This document shows, one piece after another, positions 31,527 to 44,559 of a stretch of 64,000 nt of DNA. Both the position numbers and the translations under genes were made by a program. A model generated the notes under the pieces. The model had not been told where the DNA came from, did not search any database, and saw nothing but the letters and a program-made list of their open reading frames with translations. The first letter of the stretch is position 1. Each line of letters starts with the position of its first letter. The DNA comes from Stictocephala bisonia (taxonomy: Eukaryota; Arthropoda; Insecta; Hemiptera; Membracidae), in assembly GCA_035578905.1 (NCBI GenBank), contig JAQJVL010000288.1, positions 1,054,001 through 1,118,000 of the forward strand, read 5' to 3'.

Positions 31527-33174
31527 GTATAGTACGCGCGCTGAAGGTCCGGCCTCCTGGCTGGCCTACTAGTCATATAAAAACATCGACTCTGAGCGAG
31601 GCGGTTACAGACAGATCGTAAAGGCTGGTTGTTTACGCGTTTACGGAGTATTTGTATTTTAGTATCTCTTATAATTAGACCAGTATTTTAAAAAAAACAT
31701 CAAATAGTTAACAGTTTGAAAGTTAACAAATTAAAACGTATATCAATAACAACAATTAAATACATCATAAAAAATTATAAATCAGTTATAACTTTAATTG
31801 AAATTAAGTAACTAAGAAATATATACTTCTTACTGCCACTAAGAAAAATATTTCTGTGATTTCCCGTATCGTTAAAATACATATAATTTTTATTTAAATT
31901 GGTTTAAAATAAAAATGACGAGTTGGGAGTGACTCATCAGTTATCTAAAACTCTTGGCTGGTTCTTCTAACGACACATTTGTCGAAATCGTCTAGTTCTG
32001 ACGCTGTTCTTTTTCTCTTGTACTTTTTGGGAGTTGTGAACGAACACTCTCCTTCCGCTGAAGTGTCCAATAAACACTTTTCACGCCGAATTTCCTTTAT
32101 AAGAGTTTTTGAAATGCCACATGCAACTGCAGTTCGTTCTAACGATTTTTTTTACGGGGATTCGTTGTTCATCTCTTTGATTGATAACCAAAGCATATGG
32201 AATTGGAGTAATTTGGAGTCCATGAACTCCAAATTACTCCAATTTACTCTCCAAATTACTCTCCAAATAATTTCCTAGCCTGACTTCTAGTAGTTTTTCC
32301 TTGGGCTACTTTAGGAATAAAGCGAGCCATGGTTGAGGTAGGAACCATAAAGGAATAAACTATTTAGGATTTACGTTCACTAATTTTACAACCTTAAGAG
32401 TCTGCAGAGGCTGTCGGCCATGTTGGTTTTAATCTCATTAGAACGATGTTTTTTTTTCGAACCGGATAAATGCTCACGCGTGTCCAAATTTAACAGTTAT
32501 TTTTAAACGGTCTTTTCAACAAAAATTGCATTTGTTCAAGAGTGAACTTACTCGTTGAGCTTTGTGGATTCATAGGCCTAATTAGTTTAATAGAATAAAT
32601 ATAAACATTATTTAGTTTGAAGTTTTTATTTTCACCTATTTTTCAAAACTAGGCATATGTATTCATAATATCAAAAGCAAACCCAATGCGCAAATGATAG
32701 CATTTTAAATGACACCTCATACACAACGTTTGGTAAATAAAATAATGATAAAAATACGGATTCAAAATAACGTTGGTTTTATGAGAATTAAACCAGTATG
32801 CCCGACAGACTCTGCAGACTCTTAACACACTTAAAGGACACAAAAAAAAAAAAAACACAAACTGACTTATTACACTACAGTAGTTAGATAAAAACAAACA
32901 TATAAGTTAATCAAATAAATAATTGTTTATCGTACTCTTGAGTAAACATTCTTAACACGCTAAACCACAAGCAAATATATCACACACAGTCTGGCAACGT
33001 TCTGAATGTGCATCCGTAGGTAACAATTAACGTAACTTATTTTAGAAGCAAGCGTGGGAAAGTCTGACAGTAGCGAATGTTTCCAGGACTGCAGGCATAT
33101 TGGGCCCTCCACCCGTCTCTTCCCCATCACCGCTCGGCGGGCTCGAGGCCGGACCTTCGCCGCGCGGTCTATAC
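31527..33174. mobile_element. Unclassified element with 30-bp GC-rich terminal inverted repeats
   Basis: The left terminus (31527-31556, starting GTATAG and ending GGTCCGGCCTC) is the reverse complement of 33145-33174 with four mismatches in 30. The interior is AT-rich and contains the MITE at 32397-32822. No transposase was seen and no clear target duplication, so the superfamily is open. Confidence 0.5.
32397..32822. mobile_element. MITE, family M1 copy 1 (TA-flanked)
   Basis: The terminal inverted repeat AGAGTCTGCAGAGGCTGTCG extends, imperfectly, to about 60 bp and is flanked by TA on both sides (32395-32396, 32823-32824), fitting the Tc1/mariner type. A second copy lies at 53297-53645. 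Confidence 0.7.
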
Positions 33175-33940
33175 CTCTTAGGTTATTGGTGTTAATAAGC
33201 ATTCCAAGGTGTTTTCTGAAGATTTTTTACTTAGAAGTGATTAGTAGAAAATATTTATCTCTGAAAAAAAATTATTTTATAATAAATCCTGACAGAAAAT
33301 TATTTTGAAATAAATCCTGCATTGCAAAACATGCACACAATTGTTTTCAGCTTTAGTGAAATTGAATAGAAAATCAAAGAAGTGGAAACATAAGTTTTCC
33401 TAGAAGAAGCTTGTGCCGTTTGCACATTATGATCATCTCCTTTGGACAGCTCAGACTTCCTCCGTGTTTAGTTTACTTTCTGTGTCTTTGTGTTCATTTT
33501 CTGTGTTCCATGATTTCTTTTTCTGTGTTTTTTGGCGTTGACGGCAAGCTCGCCATTCTAGCTTTGCTGCTAACACAACAAGTTTTGTGACAAGAAACTT
33601 TAGGTAAGTGTTCGTTCAGATTTTTCGCTTTTGTAACTGTTTGGCTAAAAATATTGTTTATTGATTTCTTGTTCTCTAATGTGTGTTGTTTCAGTAATTA
33701 ATAAAGCTGTTGCCTGTTTGTGAAAAGGTTTTTATTTTCAGCAGGTCTAGGATAGGCCCTTGTGCCGATGTAAATGTAATTGTGTTTTTCTATTTATTAT
33801 ATTATTTTGTCCTATTAAAACTGATTTTTATATGTAGTTAAATTTTGTATTTTTGTGTACCATAGTTGTTTTATAGTAAAGTCAGTATTCATTTTCACTT
33901 TTGATAACTATTTCACTTCTTCAGTCTAGATTTGCAGTAT
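33175..33940. other. Spacer, possible non-coding exon not called
   Basis: A less AT-rich stretch at 33425-33603 ends with a good donor-like AGGTAAGTG, but there is no supporting promoter or frame. Confidence 0.3.
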
Positions 33941-34063
33941 TTCAGTTAGTACTGAATACTGCATCTGTACCTGAGAGTTGCTCTATGGATGTACAACCAC
34001 CACCACAACCACCTACCCAGCAATAGTGGAAGCCATCTCACTCTCTCCCTCCCTCTCCCTCTA

Positions 34064-34104
34064 CTCACCTAAAGAAAATGCCAGTGGTATTGAAAGTTTG
34101 TGAG
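34064..34104 (+). ncRNA. Hammerhead-like motif, CT-repeat family copy B (core mutated)
   Basis: Helix I CTCAC/GTGAG is intact and helix II is AATGCC/GGTATT (one G-T wobble). The core reads CTAAAGA, so the invariant G5 is lost and this copy should be inactive. Confidence 0.45.
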
Positions 34105-34162
34105 AATGTTTTTATTTTGTGTTTGTTACTACTACTCTGGTGTTAGTGAACTTGTCTTTTAA

Positions 34163-36260
34163 GAGGGGGCCGGATAGAAGCCGGCCGCCGCGCTCTGACT
34201 CCAGCCCGTTTAACATGGGAGAAATATTTAGTTTCTTAATTACCGCCTAACCGACGGTTATTTGAGAAAAAAGAAGAAGTAGTCCGAATCTACGAGTCAT
34301 TTACTATTATTAGAGGTAAATAATTTAAACAATAATAATTTATATTTGTTACAAATTGACTTTTAAGAGAACGTTTTTCCCATTTAAACCTACGTATAAT
34401 TGACTAATTTGAAATGACTAGTTAAAACGTTATTTACTGTGATAAAAATATAATTTTTGCATCCTTAGAATCCTTATTATTTTTAGTACGGGGACTCTTC
34501 GATTTATAAAAAATAATAATTTGTTAGTCGTTATTTTTGGCAATTCTAAAAAATGTTTGCATGTAGACGTTACTCATCGGGCGGTAGAAGTTCAGAGATA
34601 TCCTCACAGAGCGCTGCACCTTCGTTTGTAGTCTGCACTCTGCAGTCCTGTCTATTCCACGTGAGGAGTCAGACTGTCTCATTGATATATTTAAAAAATA
34701 ATGCTTGATTTCTATCTTATGTGAATAAATTTTTACGTGAACATAATAATTAATTGTGTTTAAATCTAGTACTATAACACATACAGTTAAAGATTTAGTT
34801 CTCTATAGTAAAAATATTTCTTATGTGAATTTTTTAATTCAGTAATATAAATGTAATAATTATACATTTGAAACATATACTTTTTTAATGTTGAAAGTAG
34901 CAAGATCATTATTATTATTATAATATTAGTTTTTAAAAAACATTAAAGTAAAAATAAAACAGTGCTAGAAGTTATTTACTAAATTTTCTACCTGTAATGA
35001 ACGAGGCTGGCGGATTACTATATAACAATTCTTTGTGTTAATATATGTTACAATTGTATCTGACAAACTTATTCTCAAATTATTAACATTTGAAATTAAT
35101 AATTAGGCTAAAATGTCTGTGGTGCTAGGGAAGTTAAAATTATTAATAATGTTACATGTAAAGGAGTATGAGAATTTTTATCTGGAGGTGTATATGTACC
35201 GTTGTATAACATAAACTGTTTGAACCTGTCATCGCAGCAACATATGGCGACAGACTTTCACAGATTTACAACCCATTCCGGATGTACAAAACAAAGCCAA
35301 GAGGGTAGCCCGGCGGCATACCAAAGATTCCAGTCACAAGTGTTACTAGCCTATGACCACGATGACCAACTCATCGTGAGCGAGGTTCGATTATGTATTG
35401 AAACAGTTTAGACTACGAAACTTGTAGTTACTGTCCCTGCAACTAATAAAGAGTTGTTATGAGTCTCTTACTGACCTTCTTCTTATAAAACATGTTTATA
35501 ATCATGATATCGCGATTTTAATTATATCAATCGCCAAAGATGATGGTTTTCTCTAGATTTTTGATGTTTTAATGAGTTACTGAGTTATATAGTGATCACA
35601 GAAAATAAAAGTCAAACCATGTACAGTGTGCTCAAACACCGCGCTCTAAAAAATAATAACGTTAAAATTATGAAACTCTACAAAAGTGTTTGTAAGTAAC
35701 CTTCATATAAGCTATTAAAATTTGAAGCTGATACGTTTAATAGATATTTTGTAATTTCCAAAATGATTGTGAAAAATGCCGATTTTTTCCATCTTATAAA
35801 TTAAATTCGAAACTTCGTAGTATAAAAATTGACAATATTTCCTTTAATTTGATAGGTCTTTCGTTAAAATCGAACGGACCGTTTCGGAGATATGGTATCG
35901 TGAACTCGAGTATCCATAGCTTCTGCGCGGACAGTAGATGCAACTCTACCTAATTTATTTGTACTACTGGAAGGAATGAGGACAAGCTGACCGCGGAAGA
36001 CCCCAGACAACCCTGTCGGCTGGCGGTGTCAGTCACTCGTCCCTTCCCTTCTGTTGTTCTACAAAAGATTAGAAAGAAAGTGAAGTGATGGTGCAAGGGG
36101 CGAACGGCCGAGCAATAAATGCCTTGACGGCCGAGCCAAGAAGCGCCCCTAGTGCCTAAAACGCCAACTACCAACACAGACAACGTACTGCACTAAACAC
36201 CTCTCCCTGTGGCCGTTCGCCAAACTAAAATGCGATTTTCAATCTCACTCCGGAGCCCTC
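34163..36260. mobile_element. TTAA-flanked non-autonomous element (piggyBac-like?)
   Basis: TTAA lies on both sides (34159-34162, 36261-36264). Ends are GAGGGGGCCGGATAG and the complement of GAGGGCTCCGGAGTG, a short imperfect inverted repeat. The insertion interrupts a repeat whose empty order is known from other copies in this window, so its limits are well defined. The 2098-bp interior has no convincing gene. TTAA points to piggyBac, but the termini do not resemble those at 18229-21584. Confidence 0.6.
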
Positions 36261-36305
36261 TTAAGGTAAGTTTGCTGATGTCCTATCTCTCCAATATATA
36301 TATTA

Positions 36306-37804
36306 TATAAAAACTTACTAATTTTATTTTGTATAGCTCATGAATTTACGAACTGAAATGTATAAATTTAAGACACTGATCGTAGAGAGAGGGGCGAATG
36401 AGTATAGATGAACGAGCATATACTAACTAAGGGCAACTGTTCCTCAGAAAGAGCTATTATTTATTAATAGCCAGGGCAACTAAGGAAACTACATCTTTAC
36501 CTGGAATCCGAATCATGTAGTGTTGGTCTGATTTTCAGCTAATTGACAAGCCTGACACTCAGTTCTCATTGCTACACAATATCCAAGCCTTGACTACCAC
36601 CCAACATGGATACCCCACTTTTCTAGTAGTGTCTACGTCGATGGCAACCATTGAGTAGATGCCATATTGGTATTTAGAGGACTGAGTATAGGAACCTATC
36701 GCCTACATTCTCCTCAACTCTGTGTCCCCAAGAAGCTGGGTTACAGCACTCTGCTATTTTAACACCTTTGAATTTGAGAATATCTATATTGAAAATGTGG
36801 TATTTGCTGCCAGTTTTGTGTGTATAGGATATGTTACTTTTGATTACAATGTTAGTTTTTTAGATTGACAATGCAAATTGTAAAAATGTGCTATTAAATT
36901 TTGGTGTTTTTAGTGGTACTCAAAACAAAGAAACAAGATAAAATTGTTAGAAGTGATACTTATAGTGACAAATACTGGGTTAAATTGTTGTGCGTAATGC
37001 CACATTGTCCTGTTACTGCAATTTGATAAGATACCAGTCTTACTGTTAGAAGTCATCCTTTAATTCTTCCTAAACGGAACTAATACTGCTATAAATCAAG
37101 TAAATATAAATACCTACAATATTTTATTAGTGTAATAGAAAATAGTTAAAGTTTGCAGGCAGCTAATAAAATTTCAATATTATTGATTTTTTTATATTTT
37201 GTTGTTGTATAATATATTATTTCTTGCATGTGACTCAAAAACTGGTTTTTAAATAGATTAAATTAAAAGGTAATTTTACTGTGGACATTTAAATTCTCAA
37301 ATCTAAGAGATGTGTACTGTAGTCCAGGTTGTAAATTCTAATACATACTATAAACATCACAAAAACAATATTTTGGACATGTGCAGTTTTCAGAAATGTA
37401 AATTTTTACTCCATTCTCAAAACGGTATAACATTGATTTATTCTTAATGTATTGTATTAGAAGTTAGTTTTGACTTTTGCATTAATGAAATGTCAATTGT
37501 AATTTATTGACACTTATGTGTTTGGATGTCTTGTTAAGTTGGTGATTTTGTCTGCTTCTCATTGTTTTCTACCATGATTCAATATTTTAAGTTTGTTGTA
37601 CAAACATTGTAAGAATATTTATTTTTGCAGTACTCCAGCCATTTTGTATTGTCTCAGCACACTTTTTTACAGGGTGTTTCTTTTAAAACACAACCCTACT
37701 TACAAGTAATGAAATTGAGGGTTTAAGGTAATTACAAGTTCATAGGTTGGTAGCCCTGGTTCATCTTCTTCCTTGGCTATCAGCTAATTTGAATTGTTTT
37801 TTTA
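36306..37804. other. Spacer, nothing identified
   Basis: A less AT-rich stretch at about 36470-36760 could be an old repeat, but I cannot assign it. The rest is AT-rich. Confidence 0.4.
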
Positions 37805-38060
37805 GTATATTGGAGAGATAGGACATCAGCAAACTTACCTTAGAAGACAAGTTCACTAACAACAGAGTAGTAGTAACATACACCAAATAAACACATAATC
37901 TCACAAATTTTCAATGCCACTGGCATTTTCTTCAGGTGAGTAGAGAGAGAGAGAGTGAGAGACTGACATGGGTTCCACTATTGCTGGGTATGTGGCTGTG
38001 GTGGGAGTTGTACATCCATAGAGCAACACTCAGGTATAGATGCAGTTTTTCAGTTAGTAT
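37805..38060 (-). mobile_element. CT-repeat/hammerhead family copy C, inverted
   Basis: On the minus strand it carries the whole family order: tgcatctatacctgagtgttg, cagcaatagtgg, a 25-bp CT tract, hammerhead-like motif, gtgaacttgtcttctaagg and gatgtcctatctctccaatata. It faces copy D (38093-39525) with about 30 bp between, so the two can form a large hairpin. Confidence 0.75.
37900..37940 (-). ncRNA. Hammerhead-ribozyme-like motif, CT-repeat family copy C
   Basis: Helix I is CTCAC/GTGAG (5 bp), the core CTGAAGA, helix II AATGCC/GGCATT with loop AGT, then GAAA, two bases, and a TT dinucleotide before the 3' strand of helix I. All core positions fit the consensus. Helix III is minimal (one A-U pair), as reported for some Penelope-like and retrozyme hammerheads, which may need dimers to work. 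Confidence 0.55.
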
Positions 38061-38146
38061 ATATATATATGGAGTTTTCTGATGGGGAAGGGGTTGAGGA
38101 GAAGCCCCCACCACAGTCACCTACCCAGCAATAGTGAAAGCCATGT

Positions 38147-39386
<1,240 letters not shown>

Positions 39387-39393
<7 letters not shown>

Positions 39394-39431
39394 CTGAAGA
39401 AAATGCCAGTGGCATTGAAAATTTGTGAGGT
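39387..39431 (+). ncRNA. Hammerhead-ribozyme-like motif, CT-repeat family copy D
   Basis: Helix I is ACCTCAC (39387-39393) with GTGAGGT (39425-39431), 7 perfect pairs. The core is CTGAAGA (39394-39400), helix II AATGCC/GGCATT (39402-39407, 39411-39416) and GAAA is 39417-39420. Compared with copy C, helix I is two pairs longer because both strands changed together. Confidence 0.6.
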
Positions 39432-39525
39432 TATGTGTTTATTTTGAGTATGTTACTACTACTCTGGTGTTAGTGAACTTGTCTTCTAAGGTAAGTTTGC
39501 TGATGTCCTATCTCTCCAATATACT

Positions 39526-40468
39526 AATTCCTAGCCTAGTGACCTTTAACCTAACCTGTTATTATTTTCAATTACTTGTTTTTTACAAACCGCAATTTAT
39601 GAGTGGATTAATTATTTTAGATTTGGTTTGAAGCAATTAGCTTTACTAAGTAAGACCTTTAAAATGAGGTATGACAAGACCCATGCTCACATTTGAGATT
39701 TATAAGATACCCTCCATGACTTTGCCTTCAATTTAGAAATGTGATAGTTATTAAATAAAAATGTAGTTAATGTAGCCATACAATGATTTGCAAAGTTGTA
39801 TCTGCAATGGTTTAAAAAATAAATAGGCATTCCTAGACTTTTCAAACACACTGTACATTGTTACAACTTGTATTGTGTAAAGTCCCCTAAGTATGAGACC
39901 TTCTGGTCTTTGAACTTTCAGGCGATTTAGAATGATTTCTCAAACAAGGGTAATATTTGCTCTGCTAATGCTTTCTGAATGATTATTTTTGAAATTAGTC
40001 ACTTAGCAAAGAATATTTTATTTTTATAATTTTTCATCAACGGAGTGAAAGAGAATAAAGATCAATGAATTCTTAAAATTGTTCCAAGTTGCCAGTTAAA
40101 CAACATGTTTTGGCACTTTCAACCAAGGAGGCAACCTGAGATAATAGATAGGTGATAGAAGAAAGAAAATTGGTGTATGAGGTTCAGTTGTTCTGTGCTG
40201 AGCTCAAACAATGGTAATATTAATAAAATAAAAAATTATATACAATCCAAGGTTCAAAAGTCACTAATCTGATGGTCCAATGGGTCTACAAAACAAAAAT
40301 GGGCTTGTCTAAATAGGCGAGGGGAACTTATTTGGACATCTTTCCCCACTGTTAAGCCATACATAATACTTTGTTCTTATTAATATAACTTAAAGATATG
40401 AAACTGTTTTAAAAATTGCACAAAATACCAAGTAATTTATAATTACCTACAATTTTTACTCTTGCAAG
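39526..40468. other. Spacer, nothing identified
   Basis: AT-rich, without supported gene or element. Confidence 0.45.
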
Positions 40469-40667
40469 CAGAGCCGAATTAAGGCCCATTGTGGCCCTAG
40501 AGCAAGAAAGGTCATGAGGCCTCCCACTACACCCCTAACCCATAGATGACTAGACCCACCTAACCAGCCCCACCCCCCAAAAAACTTCACCACTACCCCA
40601 CCAATTCATATTTTAAGGGTACCTAACTATCCACCACAACAGAACAGTTTTCTCTTTTTAATTTCAT

Positions 40668-41830
40668 TCAGCTTGTAAAACACATTTTGTCAGAAGGATG
40701 GCGGGCTGACTTTGATAAGCTGACTATCTGTTTAGCTATATTAGAACCCTTTGGGTGGAGCACTTCTATTTGATTTGGAGATTTACCAGTAGAAAGTTTC
40801 CTTAAAAGTGACCAAGCTTTTCTACTGCTGTGAGTAAAGTTTATATCTTCAACAGTTTTAACCCAATTTTCTTTCATGGCACTATCTACAGAACGCAGCA
40901 GCAGATTCGCTGCACCGGAGTTTTCGGTAGCAATAAACTCTTTGTAAAAGTCATCAGATTCCTTACTCCATCCTGGTATATACTCCTTTTTGTATCCTCT
41001 CGCTATGCAAGCTCTAGCAATGGACAATACGAGACATGTCAAACTATCGTAATTTCTTATTGTAGGAGGAATGAACCTGATGCTATCATCAAGCCTGGTG
41101 GTAAAGGCCTCCCAGTGTGCTTTATTAAAATTCCATCTAGACCTTGGAAAAGATCAAATTATGGGAATTTGGATTCACAATGAAACCATTACTGGCCTAT
41201 GTTGAGAGTGGGGGGAAAGCATCAAGAACTTTCCTAATTGATCTTAGGCTTGATGATCGTTCACATGACCAGAAGCTTAAGTCTGGGGGGTAACCTCAAC
41301 GCCAACGTGCTGAATAAAATGTGGCTGAATCTTTAGCATAAAAGATCAGGAAAAGGTTGTTCATTTCAGTTTAGTCAGCAAGCTTTCTGCCATTCTCATC
41401 ATTGGTGTTGTAGCCCCATTGGCTATGGTGAATTTTGAAGTCTCCCACATAGATGTCAGGGTGTTAAAGACTTGGCAAAATCCTATTGTCAGGCCATTGG
41501 ATTAGGAGGCTTATAAACATTGATTATTGTAGTGTCTGACACTTGGATTGCCAAGACAAAGATGTCACCATCATAGTTCTTGTGGGTAACTGACACATTC
41601 TCAATGTCATGCTTCACGGAAATTGCAATACCATATACCGTATAGCATCAACGAGTCTGTATCCAGGAATATTGCCTCTTGTACTATTATTGTCTTCTAT
41701 GCGTCTCTCTTGAAGTGGAAGGATATCGACATTGTTTCCTAGAAGGATCCTACTGATGTATTCACTCCGCTTTGCCCTCAGCATTAAAATGGACTACATT
41801 TAACATATAACCTATTATTTTGTAATTAGC
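40668..41830 (-). mobile_element. LINE fragment nested in hAT: endonuclease plus linker
   Basis: The minus strand reads, from 41830 downward, a broken endonuclease (GDIFVLAIQVSDTTIINVYK near 41540-41590) and then an open stretch (40668-41042) with FTHSSRKAWSLLRKLSTGKS and VSLSKSARHPSDK, the linker before the reverse transcriptase in Jockey-like elements. The reverse transcriptase itself is absent. Confidence 0.72.
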
Positions 41831-42001
41831 TCGGTCCTCAAAAGGGCATTTTTTTATTTTGTATGGTAGCTGCCATAGCTGAGAGATCACAAGTTCATGA
41901 CAGTCTAGCTATCAGGTTTGTTGCTCGTTTAGAACTACCCAGGGGATACGTACAGTTTTAAAAAGTTGCTGTGGGTGTGAACAACATCATTCCCGTAGCT
42001 A

Positions 42002-42297
42002 AAATTGGTCGGTAGCGTAGTTGGTTCAATCCCAGCTTCATGTGCTAAAAGTTGTCAGTTCGATCCCAATCAGAGTCAATACATTTTGAGAAGGATCAGC
42101 TGATAATCACCGGCTGTTCATTTGTCATTGGGCTATTAATTAATGACACTTTCTAAGGAATAGTCGGCCTTAGTTTGTAACAATGACTGCATTCGCTCAT
42201 CTACACTCATCACACTCAATCGAAATCCATATTCGCCCATATCTTGACGATCGGCGTCTTATTAATAAATAAAAAAAAAAAATAAATAAATAAAAAA
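42002..42297 (+). mobile_element. tRNA-derived SINE
   Basis: A box tagcgtagttgg (about 42012-42024) and B box agttcgatccca (about 42057-42068) mark an internal RNA polymerase III promoter derived from a tRNA. A body of about 190 bp and an A-rich tail (aataaataaaaaa type) follow. A diverged copy of the body lies at about 48735-48925. Confidence 0.75.
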
Positions 42298-42998
42298 TTA
42301 AAACAGCCTTAAATGCACTAAAATTACCAACATTTTGAAACAAAAAATGTTATCAAGCTGACAGTGATATTTTGTTATACAAACTGTATATTTATAATAT
42401 ATGTAAACATAAACAAAATTTAAATCATATTGTTTAAGTAACATCCATTAGAAAAATAATTTGTGGAATAAAAAATGGTAGCTAATAAATTGCTAAAAAA
42501 ATTGTAATAAATTGTTTTTTATTTGTTTTCAAGGAAAAAAGTTGTACCTACTTAATTATCATTTTGTTTTTATCTAATATACACCCTCTATACTTTATGG
42601 TTATGTAGGCCTATCATTGGCGATTTAAACTACAAGAGTTTTTACATTCCACTAATATTTGGCAACTACTAATAAAATAAGTTATTAAACGCAAGCATTA
42701 AAGATCAGTTCAGTATTAAACTCTCACTCAAGGTCAATTATGTTTACATTACACCCTACCTCCTGTAGGCCTACTTTCTCCACTCCACTCTGCTTTCACA
42801 GTACTTTACTTATTACGATACTTACACACCGATGAGATTAACACAATATTATAGTTAGGGTAGGCCCCTACATCATTTTTAATTTTACCATCGTTAAAAC
42901 CATTTATTTCTGATCAAAAAAATATTTTCCTTTGAGGGTCCGAGGTCCCAAAGCGGCTGCTTCGTTTGCCTAGTGCTTAATCTGGCACTGCTTGCAAG

Positions 42999-43837
42999 AT
43001 ATTTAAAAAGATATATAAGGAAGCTGTGCTTACTAGATTAACTTCATATCTCAATGTAACGTACTAGTAATGATGAATAAAGGTTTTTGTGCATAAAGTG
43101 AACCATGACTGCAACTGTTAGCTTTATGTAGTTGTCATAATCTCTCTCTTTATAACTTTTAAAAGCCAAAGTGTTTGCAATCTCCCACAGAACTGGGAAA
43201 CCAAAAATGATGAGAAAAACTGTTTTTTCTGATTTCGTAGTTTCTGGGAAAGACAACTAACAGATTTTATTTTCTATAGATGGTCATAGTCAGTCTGGCA
43301 ATATTCTTCACCATGATCACCATAGAGTGGTTTACTCTTCTCTCCGTTTCTTCCCTGTGTTACTGGTAAGAAATATTACCCGCTAAAGCCAGTATAATCT
43401 GGCCTCCTCCTTGGCACAGCTATCCTCACTTCTTTGAACTTCCAATGATCTGGCAACCATGACTTGAAGTATTCTGTTGGTCGCTTGATTGTTTAAACCA
43501 CTGTAAATTGCAGAGCAGCTTTAAATTTGTATTCCATTTACCTTGGTAAAAATGTTCATTTCTCTGTTATTTTCGGTTTTCTTATCTTTTTTGTGCTTGA
43601 TACTGTCAGGCAAGATTGTTTAATTAATTACCAGCTAACTTCTGTTATTCTAAAAAGTTTTATGTACAAATACTTTTGTCATTCATTAAAAGGAAACTAA
43701 AAAAACAGCTTCCATCATATACTTTACTTACTACTCAAGTACTCGCTGTTCCACATAGGCAATAACTCCAAAAATATAAACACATTGAGTAGTCATTGAC
43801 TAAACATTCCATCATTTAATATTCTAACCCCTATCAC
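42999..43837. other. Spacer, nothing identified
   Basis: No supported gene or element. Confidence 0.4.
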
Positions 43838-44065
43838 ATGCCAGTGAGCTTGACTGAGGGGGTTTCTGAAATTATCGCAAGATAACTATGTCAAGCAGCA
43901 TTGAGCGTGGTTGTTCCCTGAATGGGTGACTGTTGGGAGATGTCATCCTTGCAGCTCTCCCAGTCTCTGGTGGTGGTTTCGGAAGTAACTCTAAGCCGTA
44001 GACTAAGGTTAAGTGTTAGAGAGGGCTTCTTAGCCCCAACTTCACCAGGTAAAAAAGACAAACTT
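43838..44065 (+). mobile_element. 5S-rRNA-derived SINE (SINE3-like)
   Basis: The 5' half follows the order of eukaryotic 5S rRNA: GCCA at the start, then gtcaagcagcattgagcgtg (compare gttaagcagcgtcgggcgtg), then gaatgggtgactgttggga (compare ggatgggtgaccg..tggga), which contains the internal-promoter C box region. About 120 unrelated bases and an A-rich end (gtaaaaaagacaaac) follow. It is too diverged and lacks the 5S 3' end, so it is a SINE and not a 5S gene. Confidence 0.65.
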
Positions 44066-44559
44066 TACCTTTAACTTTTTATGCCTGATCTAATGTTGTG
44101 CCATATATCAACGTCCTTCATTGAATAAGCAATCCCAGTTGAAAGAAATGTAGTAAAACTAATTTGAGGAAGCCTTTTACTATATACTGATTTCATTGGA
44201 TCAAATATTGGAAACAGGTCCATCCATTAAGTAACCTCAAGGATAGTGCCTTGATGGTAATATACGAGAAGTTGTCCAAAACTGTAGTTGGGAGTTTGTA
44301 TGTAACAGAGTTTATAATCTGAGCCAAATCTCTAGTTGCAGGAGATCACCCGAACTGTGTGTCAGAAATGGTTGTGAATCTAGTGAACTCTCTTGGAATG
44401 ATTTATTTGCCATAACTCTTTCATCCTATCAATACAAACAAACAATAAATATTATTTATCCTATAACATATATATATATATTTTTTTAAGTGCGCAAGAG
44501 AAACAGGAAATATTACTGACCACGGTTCTAGTAATGTAGCCAGAATTTAAAAAAAATAC
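44066..44559. other. Spacer, nothing identified
   Basis: AT-rich with a TA run near 44470; no supported feature. Confidence 0.4.

Larger units (their letters stand above)
33941..36305 (+). mobile_element. CT-repeat/hammerhead family copy B, split by a TTAA insertion
   Basis: The left part (33941-34162) runs from a gcatctgtacctgagagttg block through the cagcaatagtgg block, a short CT tract and a hammerhead-like motif to gtgaacttgtctt. The right part (36261-36305) resumes with ggtaagtttgctgatgtcc. The uninterrupted order is seen in the copy ending at 39525 and, inverted, at 37805-38060. Confidence 0.7.
40469..42990. mobile_element. hAT element remnant with perfect 8-bp target duplication
   Basis: CTTGCAAG flanks both sides (40461-40468, 42991-42998). 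Ends are CAGAGCCGAATTAAGG and the complement of CAGTGCCAGATTAAGC, matching the CAGTG..GGATTAAG-like ends of hAT transposons. No transposase frame remains; the interior has a LINE fragment and a SINE inserted in it. Confidence 0.8.

Noticed and set aside
33425..33608. Possible first exon ending in AGGTAAGTG
   Set aside because: The donor is good but there is no reading frame, promoter evidence or matching acceptor.
43838..43960. Genuine 5S rRNA gene
   Set aside because: Too many differences, no proper 3' end or T-run terminator directly after, and a SINE-like tail follows.
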